A stretch of DNA of 64,000 nt from Evernia prunastri (Eukaryota; Ascomycota; Lecanoromycetes; Lecanorales; Parmeliaceae): assembly GCA_003184365.1 (NCBI GenBank), contig NKYR01000038.1:1-64000 (forward strand), read 5' to 3'. Shown here piece by piece: positions 56,392 to 64,000 of the stretch. Below the pieces are notes generated by a model. The model saw nothing but the letters and a program-made list of their open reading frames with translations. It was not told the origin of the DNA and did no database searches. Made by a program: the position numbers and the translations under genes. Numbering within the stretch: the stretch's first letter is position 1; every line of letters begins with the position of its first letter.

Positions 56392-56803
56392 ATGCGCATC
56401 CCCAAATCCCTTTTCCTCACCATCATCGCAACCGCCGCCGTTGCCTTCTTCGTCTGGTTGAGACGACACATGCGAACTGACAGCCAACATAAAGTTCATA
56501 GCAGCGGTTCGTGGGCTAAAGAATGCCTCAAGCGTGAGTTCGCTTGCTCCCTACACACTCATAAGCATATATACATTCAGAATACCCGTCCCCTCTCTAG
56601 TTTGACCGCGCGGTGTGTGCTGGCTCGGACCAACTGATTCTTCGGCAGTCAACGCAAGATGCAATGTCTACAACGGAGATTCCTGCTGCGGCAAGCTCTA
56701 CTGCCACGAGCTGCCGAGTATGGGCGCGACCTGTGTGCGGCCCGGGGGGTCGGAGTATTACCAGGAACTACTTCCCGATGGATGGTTGGAGGAGGAAGAG
56801 TGA
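56392..56803 (+). CDS. Small cystine-knot (knottin-like) candidate, membrane-anchored or secreted
   Basis: Two exons (56392-56533, 56649-56803) give 98 residues. The N-terminus has a hydrophobic stretch (about 4-23, PKSLFLTIIATAAVAFFVWL) followed by RRHMR, which reads as an uncleaved signal anchor or a signal peptide with an unclear cleavage site. Six cysteines at 45, 52, 60, 61, 66 and 76 are spaced C-x6-C-x7-CC-x4-C-x9-C, the classic inhibitor cystine knot order. The remaining tail is acidic (ELLPDGWLEEEE). The GT-AG intron falls between Cys45 and Cys52 and keeps phase. No family name comes to mind. A role in secretion or interaction with other organisms is inference only. Confidence 0.7.
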
Positions 56804-57084
56804 TGATCGGTGCGTGAGACGTGTGGATGGGGATGTGGGAGTGGGAGACTGATTTGCGTGCTATAGATGATGACAATGGTGCGTCGAGGAGAAGGAAAGA
56901 GGTGCAGAACACAAGCTCCTTTACCTCGGTCCGGTAACGACAGAGATACCGTGAGGAACGGGAATGACAATGCCCGGAGGTGCCCTGATGGTGACATCAC
57001 CTTCACTGCCTCGATATCGACTTCCGTAGACCCAGATTTCCCTACCATCAAACCAGTCTCGTCTCAACCTCGCCAGCCTCCTTC

Positions 57085-57656
57085 TCACCTACTATTCGCC
57101 ACCGCACTCCCATCACCAAACATACACTTCCCATCGCAGAACGAATCTTCCACATAATTTAACGTCATATACCCACCCCCGAGGCTATTCCCCCAATGGA
57201 CCGTCGCGCTCCCGCACGTCTTACGCCTATGCTCCAGCACCTGATCAGCCAGCGGCCGGATCTGCGCTAGCGTCAGATTGGCGCCGGGCCTCAGATGGTT
57301 TGGGAAAGGCGCAGACGCCTCCAGGTGCCGATTACGACATCCAGTTTGTAGTTCCCGTCGTCGGACTCGCTGGCGCCAGAGGCGTCGACGCCATTGATGA
57401 AGTCGAAGCCGATCGTGATGCTTTCGGACGAGGAGACGCAGACTGTGCGCTGGCCTTCGGTGTATGTGGTCGTGGGCGGTTTGGAGGTGGCATAGATGGC
57501 GTCGTGGAGGACCTGGAGAATGGATTCTAGATCATTGCTCTTGAGTCGGGCGAGGGAACAGAGGGCCGAGCCGCAGCAAGTGAGGCCGAGGGTGGAGATG
57601 GTGGTTTTGGTGATGGTGAGCGTGAGGAGGGAAGCGATGGCGGAGGGGAAATGCAT
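57085..57656 (-). pseudogene. KP4-like secreted protein gene, frame interrupted
   Basis: Minus strand. The frame starting at 57656 begins with a hydrophobic leader and then LTCCGSALCSLARL, followed by an IYATSKPPTTTYTEGQRTVC block, the pattern of fungal KP4-like secreted proteins. The conserved C-terminal half (a LAQIRPLADQVLEH block, TCGS, then LNYV and a final Cys pair) is present downstream but in a different frame. Two small disruptions near 57323 and 57299-57301 shift the frame by one base each; alternatively a 75-bp GTAATC..GCGCAG segment could be an intron, which would drop a conserved cysteine region. Known KP4 proteins inhibit calcium uptake in competing fungi and plant roots; this copy may be non-functional. 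Sequencing error in either base is possible. Confidence 0.55.
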
Positions 57657-59827
57657 AGTAATGTGATGAAGAAATGGCTGAGTGCGGGGCGGGAATCCAG
57701 GTAGGGAATTTGAGTGGCCGTCGCGCAGAGTTGCTTGAGTTTGCCGTATACCCCGACTTGCTCTCGTCCATCGCTATCTGACATCTATCCGGAGAGACCG
57801 CCCCGGGCGTACGAACCCTCCTTAGTATGACGGTTGGCGGTCTCTCGCCATCTTCGAAAACGATCGATCTGTTTGACATCAGCCGTCGGCTCGACCGGGA
57901 AGGGTTCCACAGTCGATCTCCTCGCAGTGGTACATTGGGGACTGAGCCCATCAGCATGTTGACCGAGGTATGCACATTGTCCTATCTGATCAGCGGTGCG
58001 AAGCTCCGGTTTACGCTTGATCGTCTCTCCTTGATGGTTCGCTGGGCAGCTGGTCGTGGTGGTTAATTCACAAATCGACCACGGCTGGAATGCTTTTAGC
58101 GAATCGTGGATGACGATGGATGGACGACCGGTTCAGAGATTATGCTTGCTCGTTATCTGCGGTGTACCTGACCTTCCCTCCGTCTTGCTTGGCTGGTTCT
58201 CTCCCGTTCGTTCTCCGTTGTTTAGGAATATCATGCGTTCGATTGGCTGTTTGTGACAGATCGTTCTGTACTACCGCGCGAACCATATCCAGAATCAATC
58301 CATCCATTTCTCCGCGTCACGTTGCATTTCGTTCCGATGCGTGAAACCTGATGTCCCTTCCCCCCCCCCCCCCCCCTTTTTTTTTTTCTTTCTTTCAAGG
58401 ACTGCTCAGTAAGATCTAGGCCCATGACTTCTTTGCAGCCTCTCCCACTCGGAATCCCAACCAGTGCTAGAGACAACATCGATACGCTGGATAAACCGAA
58501 CCTAGCGCCTTTCCAGGCCGAGAGGGGGCATGTCCCACAAACGAGCGACCTGGATTCCGTTCGTTTGCTGATCCTCCCACGCCCTTCCTTCCCCGCTCTG
58601 AGTTTTGGTTTAAGACAGTCCTGTATGACGGTGGGTAGGGGGTCGGGCACGCTCGGACTTCAAAGCATATGCTTGCTTATCTGATTGATTCAAATACACC
58701 TTGCAACGAACTGTCCGCTTGATCGCAAACGGCATGGTTCGCTCGATGCGAGCTGGCTTATGCTGCATGAACCCCCCTACCTCTCTCTCTCTTCCTTCCT
58801 CCCCCGCATCGCATCACGTCTTGCTTCGACTCCTGATAGGCAGCGTCCTAGGTACCTAATGTATAGCTGGAGCGGGCAGCGGGCAGCGGCATGTGGCAGA
58901 TCAGACCCGTCCGTCCAAGGCGGTCCTTGTCTGCGTGCGGGGCAGGCGGGGCACCCACTCGATGTATGCGTGCGTGGGGTTTACGATTGGTTCAAGCCCC
59001 GCGTGAGGTTGAGATAGGGGGAGGCGGCATCGTAAGAAATGACGTGCATCATGCATGCAATGCTTGTTTGTATCGATCGACAGTGGGTAGGACCGGTCCC
59101 GTGTGCCTATCTGTTACCCTCGAGGCTGGGCTGGAGTTTTTCTGCTACCTTTTTCTAGAATGGGAAAAGGCTGTAGGAGAGTTTGACAGGCACGACCCGG
59201 ACGGTACCTGGGAGTATTTGTTCCGTACGGACCAATCGGGCTGGATGAGTGGTGCGTTTCGAGCACGATTTTGGAAGGATTCTGGAAGGTTTCACGTGTT
59301 GTTTCAGCCGTACGTGCGGGCGTTTATGTATGTATGTATGTGCGTATGCGCTCGAGTAAGCGGTCTCTACATCCTTCTGACCTTCAAGCGAGCGAGCGGA
59401 TCTCGGTTTTTCCGTAGTGGTGGTCTCTGTGTGTGTTGGATCTTTGGAAAACCCCCCCACACGCTTCTCGCCGATGGGTTGGAGTGTGGTTGGAAGTAAG
59501 GTAGATCGGGACGAGGCGTGGGCGTCAGAGCGGTTCGTGGAGCGGGCCGGACGCGGGGATGGGATGGAATGAATGGCTAGCGGGGGTTTTGCATGATGCG
59601 GAAGTGCATCGAAATGGATGGATAGGTGAGTGAGAGACTGGTCGATGTTTCACCGGCGTTGATTGACATGGAGATCTAAGCGGGGGAAAAGAAAAGAGGA
59701 TACGACTGACAGAGAGAAGGGATAAAGAGGACGGATCCATCTATCCTTCCTCCCCCCACCAAGGTACTCGCTCTGCTTCTTCAACGTATGCGACTACCCA
59801 CTCTTCTCTGAGACAGCCTCACGCCAA
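57657..59827. other. Gene-poor region with long C/T homopolymers
   Basis: A C17 run followed by a T-run lies at about 58360-58388. Open stretches translate to low-complexity sequence, with no family resemblance. The right part is promoter of the unknown gene at 59828. Confidence 0.45.
58360..58388 (+). repeat. C/T homopolymer tract
   Basis: About 17 C followed by about 12 T; the length is likely to vary between assemblies. Confidence 0.85.
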
Positions 59828-60400
59828 ATGTCCCCCTTCTTGTTTAGCAAGACGTGCAGTCAGCGGAGATCCATTCCCCCTGACCGCCAAGACCGGCAAC
59901 GCCCGAGCATGGGCTTCACATCTTCCCATCCGGAAGCCCACGCTCCACATCGTCGGGCCATTTCAGAGCCTGTAAATGACAACTACCGGCACAAACCCCT
60001 CCCCCTTCTCCCTCATGAGATTGAATCCTACCGCAGCCAATCGCTGCCGGAATCATCCATGGAGACTAGCAAATCCGATGACACTCCGCTGTCGAGATGT
60101 TCTCCCGAGGTTCTTCCGTACAAGAACAGACATCTACTGTCGCCGCCTCCGCGAAGGAGCGAACCTGCCAAGAGAGACAGTTCGCCTGTGGAGACCAACG
60201 GTGTGGTCGACTCGGAGTCGTTCGTCCCACTGTTCGGCCCACACCGGTCGATGCTTATGCTGCTGAAGTATGAGGATGGAGGAAGCTGGGATGAGAAGTT
60301 GGCCTTTGCACGGGACACGCAGGACTGTTGGACGAAGGGAAAAGTCTTTGCGCACGAGGTGCGGGAATGCGCTTATGATTGTGCGTGTGGGATGATTTGA
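59828..60400 (+). CDS. Hypothetical protein, unrecognised
   Basis: A single open frame of 190 residues from an ATG at 59828 (CCAAATG). The first 130 residues are disordered and rich in Pro, Ser, Arg and His (KPLPLLPHEI, LSPPPRRSEPAKRDSSP). The last 50 residues look folded (GPHRSMLMLLKYEDGGSWDEK-like block, then DTQDCWTKGKVF and ECAYDCACGMI with four Cys). I do not recognise it. The ordered C-terminus and coding-like amino-acid use support a gene; the N-terminal start is uncertain (a second Met lies at 59909). Confidence 0.4.
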   Translation: MSPFLFSKTCSQRRSIPPDRQDRQRPSMGFTSSHPEAHAPHRRAISEPVNDNYRHKPLPLLPHEIESYRSQSLPESSMETSKSDDTPLSRCSPEVLPYKNRHLLSPPPRRSEPAKRDSSPVETNGVVDSESFVPLFGPHRSMLMLLKYEDGGSWDEKLAFARDTQDCWTKGKVFAHEVRECAYDCACGMI

Positions 60401-62219
60401 GATCTGTGGCGCTGATGGCGTAGCAAAGGGATGACTGAAGCGTACCAGGGAGTCATGATGAGATTGCTTGAAATTGTTTTTTCCAGATTCTAGTAACAGG
60501 ATGTGCGGCGGCAATGGCCTTCCAAGCCTTGCATTGTTTTCGTGCAGATGGTATTTCTGAGGCGTCAATACCCACATCAACGATGGCCGGTGTATAATCG
60601 ACAATCTTTCTCTTAAGGCGACACGGAAGCGTTATTGAAGAACCAGCTTAGTACAATTTCTCCACTCGCGCTTCTTCGGCCTCGGTCCTTGGTGGACAGT
60701 CGTTGAACAGCCGTCGTAGAGATTCATTATACTACATCTCCCTCGCGTTCGTCGTTCAATTGGTTGAAAACTTTGGCAGGGTATGAGCTCTATGCTGTTG
60801 TCCACGTCTCTTTGCCTTGAGCAGACTAGGTAGGCTGATGAGAATAATCTGAAATGCAAGGGCAAAGTGATACCCTAGAGTCTAGTTCCACGATTGAGGG
60901 TACGGACTATCGGTTGCTGACATGCTCTCTGTAGTGAGATTACCCAATTTGCAAACCGAACACGGATCAGGAATGGATTAGCTGGAATCTCGCAGTCGGA
61001 GACCTGAGACGAGAACGTCAACAGCGTCCTTGCTGTCCGGGGCGTCCGATGAGATGCATTTGCAATTCTTTAGCAACGCACCCTCGAACAATGAGCTTGC
61101 AGGTCACTTATTTGATTTTTCAAAAAATGCTATAAGTCGGGTCAATTCGTTGTCGTTGTTTACACACTCATGTCTCAGTACTGTCGTGCCTGGCCTTCAG
61201 CCAATAAATTTTTTGGAGCTCAGATGGGTAGAGCCCTGGAGATCAACTGACTTGCATTATTTTCGGATCGACCAACATGCGAGACTTGTTGTAGCAGAAT
61301 GCGTAGATTGAGGTGCTGCGTTCTTGAAGGCCAGGAAAAACTTTTACCACAGCTCCACACTCAGAGATGAGGAGTTGTGATTCCACTTATTTCGCCAGCT
61401 AGCCTTGAACTTAGCAAATCAAAGCTTGATTACTCCTAGTCAATGATTGCTGTGTCCTCACGTGTGTTTCGATAGATCGTCGTGGTGAAAGAAAGAGTTA
61501 TTCTAGGAAGACGTCTTGAACATCCATTCAGGCCCTGGGTTTGAAAGAGTCGCACGGTTTGGTGGAATCACAAGTGTATCCACACCACCCGGTTTGTTAA
61601 ATGTAAATCTCTTTAGCCCTGGCAGATAATTTCGCTTAACGGATGTTGTAACACTATGGATTGGTCTTCTCGGGTCCTCCTCATCTAATAGAAAGCGACG
61701 ATCCTCATGGTGTTGCCCTCGCCACGTTTGACGACCAGAATGTAGATACCATCTTCTCCGGGGACCGATATCTTTATGTACTCTGCGACGATTCCATCTC
61801 TCTCATGCTTGGGCCGCTCGTGGACTCGTCGCGGTACTATGATTCTGAGATCAGCCAATGGTCTCCTGTGGTCCTCGCTAGGTTTGAACCCTCCGCTTAC
61901 TGAAACCTGTCTATGGTTATTGGTGAAGGCCGAGAAGCATTGGCATTGCGGAATTACAGGCACAGCATATACAGATGGTTAGGAAGAACAGTCTTAAACC
62001 TTCGCAAGTGCAGAATTGATTCACTCTTATCTTCCAACGTCTTTCGCAAAAAGTGAGGGAGATAGCTTAATAAAAGGCGTCCTAATCGTCCCAAACAAGA
62101 GATCTGGTATGCCGATACTCCGGCAATTACGCAGGGTCATTCCAAGGCGGCCTGTCCTAGGATAACAATTCTCGCAAGTCTTCGGATCAGCCCATGGCTC
62201 GTCATGTGTTTTGCAGTAC
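60401..62219. other. Intergenic, no supported gene
   Basis: Weak open stretches at 61054-61311 (plus) and 61685-61963 (minus) show no family match and no clear splice sites. Nothing else is seen. Confidence 0.4.
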
Positions 62220-62949
62220 CTAAGCTATATCCAAGCTGATATTCGTCGTTACTCCCGCCAAGGTGCCATTGAGCATAGATTGAACGCCAGGGGGATAAAT
62301 CGCCTGTGAGGTGATCATATAGTTGTTCAGGATAGCCTCGAAAGGCGCTCCCATCTTGTAGATGTACAAAGCCATGGCCCCGTCACCTATAGGGTCTGCA
62401 TGGAGCATCAGCTAATCCTATTCGTTGAACGTGGATAAGCCACCGGACCTGCAATGAAGATAACACCACCACCAAACTTCGCAGCCAGACATCTAGTGGA
62501 CAGCTTGAGGGCGTTGCTCTCAACGAAAGACCACGTCGACACCGGCTCTGGATCGATGACCCTACCGGAACTAGTGGCGATGGACATCAAGGCGAAACGA
62601 CAAGACTCTACCCAATGCAGTCTCATCAGTAGTGATCATTTGATCTATCGTAGAATCATCTCTACTGACTGTATCTCCAAAACTTTGGTAGCTGCTCCAT
62701 TGGTGTATCCAGTTCGCTTGGGCATCGACTGAAAGGTGGCTCTAGGTACTGAGGTTCGACGAACTTACGGACCGCCGAAAGCTTGGTGGTCGGGTTCCTT
62801 AAGAATGTGGCGTCTGGCATCGATAGCAAGGTTTCCGCACAGTCTTCGAGCTTTGGTCGGCCATAGACCCGACTATCGCATCTGAACTGGCTGAAACCGA
62901 TTTGAGTAATGGCAAGACAAATCAAGATTAAGGATGTCCTGGACTTCAT
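62220..62949 (-). CDS. Secreted protein of a fungal paralogous family, copy A
   Basis: Three exons on the minus strand (62949-62670, 62607-62449, 62395-62220) give 204 residues. A signal peptide (MKSRTSLILICLAITQIGFS) precedes FRCDSRVYGRPKLEDCAETL. A QLPKFWRY block, then SCRFALMSIA, then GGGVIFIADP and a last conserved segment (MALYIYKMGAPFE) follow. The same order occurs in the divergent neighbour at 63288, and in secreted proteins of other ascomycetes with no assigned function. Both genes share a first exon of exactly 280 nt ending in the same phase, and a second intron after the FIA/FIK block, so they descend from one gene. Function is unknown. Confidence 0.72.
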
Positions 62950-63287
62950 GGCCCGATGACCGCAGTGAACACCGTGTATGACAGGAGTTTTTTGAGGGAA
63001 TTTGCAAGAGGGAAGCCAGCGGAGCATGTCTAGCTCCAGAAATGATCTCATAATCGCTTGCAGCTGCGATTCGTTAAGAGATGAGCGGCTACTCCTCAAA
63101 CATCTAGATTATCCGCCGTGGATACTGGCTATAAGAGCGCCGCATCCAGCGGATCAATTGTGTTTAGAGACTGCGGGATTGCGGTCCTGAAAGTTGTGGT
63201 CCCGAAAGCAAATACTGGTGGTAGTCCTCAAGCTGTTCAATTTCCAAGAGCTGGGTATCATTTTTGATACATGAATAATGCGCAGTT
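62950..63287. promoter_or_regulatory. Divergent promoter between the secreted-protein paralogs
   Basis: The 338 bp between the two start codons must hold both promoters. No specific motif is visible. Confidence 0.4.
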
Positions 63288-64000
63288 ATGGGCTTTCTCC
63301 GAGGTTTTTACCCACTGATCCTGGTGCTCTTTTCCCTTCCTCCGTATACCAAAGCTTCCCAAGCCGCAATGTGTGACTCCTCCACCTATGGCAAACCTGA
63401 CAAGAGTGATTGCCGAACTCTCTTCGAGAAACTCACTAGCCCACAAAACCTCATGCCACGTTTCTTTGATGAGGAGCAACTGCGCGTGGACTCTGACAAT
63501 ACTTGGCCCGGAGTCACCAATGTCTTTGTGCAGCCTATCGTGCAGCTACCGAAGTTCTATGCAATGAGTATGTCAATATTGTGTGCGACAACACCTTGCT
63601 CGAGGGTCGTGATGATGACAGTCCACTGTATAGATACCTGCAACTTCGCGCTCATGCCATACACGAACCCTGCAACTCGTTTGGCCCGCCCCCTGGACAT
63701 TAGCAGCTGGGGTATCATAAAGTCCTACGGGAATTCGCTCATGGATGATTGTTTGGCTCAGAAGCCCACCGGTGGTGAGATCTTCATTAAAGAGAGTACG
63801 TATGCTTTCTGCTTCTTGTCATTGTTGTCCAGAGATTACTGCTCTCTAACTTGTGGCGCATGTCGAGCGCTGACGTCCAGGTACCTCCTTGAATCCAGTC
63901 CTGGTACTCTTCATGTGGGCTAGCGGTGCCAATTTTGAGAAAAAATTGAATCAATACGAGAATGACGTTGAATATTCTCCACAACTGTCGCTCGCGGAAC
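63288..64000 (+). CDS. Secreted protein of a fungal paralogous family, copy B (partial at window end)
   Basis: Exons 63288-63567, 63634-63795 and 63881 onward; the third exon runs off the window end, so the 3' end is missing. At least 187 residues are visible. A signal peptide (MGFLRGFYPLILVLFSLPPY) is followed by CDSSTYGKPDKSDC, parallel to CDSRVYGRPKLEDC in copy A. QLPKFYA, TCNFALMPYTN and GGEIFIKES blocks match the order in copy A. The first exon is 280 nt as in copy A. No activity is known for this family; it is distinct from the KP4-like gene nearby. Confidence 0.75.

Noticed and set aside
62720..62780. Alternative intron GTAAGT..TTTCAG in copy A of the secreted pair
   Set aside because: Splicing it would destroy the QLPKF block that copy B keeps at the same place; the unspliced reading aligns with copy B.

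Overview
This window looks like nuclear DNA of a filamentous ascomycete (Pezizomycotina). Genes are intron-containing with mostly 45-100 bp introns, GT..AG borders and CTGAC/CTAAC-like branch sites. The gene content is typical of moulds: Chs7 chitin synthase chaperone, Zn2Cys6 regulator, PLAC8 protein, alternative NADH dehydrogenase, Ppo-type oxygenase remnant and KP4-like protein. No species can be named from the sequence alone. All exon structures here were worked out by eye from splice signals, reading phase and family resemblance.

Layout. 1-1.1 kb: remnant of an LTR retroelement with one clean 171-bp LTR. 2.6-6.3 kb: an RGS-domain membrane protein and a PLAC8 cysteine-rich protein. 7.2-10 kb (minus strand): a four-BRCT replication/checkpoint scaffold (Dpb11/Cut5/TopBP1). 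11.1-11.5 kb: a 12-N assembly gap flanked by two nearly identical 170-bp copies. 12-16.8 kb: an alpha-arrestin with a PPxY motif and a mitochondrial alternative NADH dehydrogenase. 18-19.7 kb: a small Cys-rich protein and porphobilinogen deaminase (HEM3). 19.7-27.2 kb: a gene-poor stretch rich in simple sequence. 27.2-41.7 kb: the dense housekeeping core, with a Clg1-like cyclin, a serine alpha/beta hydrolase, ESCRT-III Vps2, mitofusin Fzo1 (divergent from Vps2), a large Zn2Cys6 regulator with eight exons, and Chs7. 41.7-64 kb: a looser region with few conserved genes (a GFA-domain protein, an Mpv17/PMP22 protein) and several secreted or membrane-anchored small proteins: a 53-aa Cys protein, a 298-aa secreted glycoprotein, a 98-aa cystine-knot candidate, a broken KP4-like gene, a truncated Ppo dioxygenase remnant and a head-to-head pair of paralogous secreted proteins, the second running off the window end.

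The core genes do not form one pathway. They cover DNA replication checkpoint (Dpb11), membrane trafficking (arrestin, Vps2, Chs7), mitochondrial function (alternative NADH dehydrogenase, Fzo1), haem synthesis (Hem3) and signalling (RGS, cyclin). The accessory right-hand third, with secreted Cys-rich proteins, decayed genes and sparse coding, is where undescribed biology is most likely. Points needing checking are two or three GC-AG introns, short introns that can be read through in frame, a 6-nt first coding exon in Vps2, a probable one-base frameshift at the start of the cyclin, and the duplicated sequence around the assembly gap.
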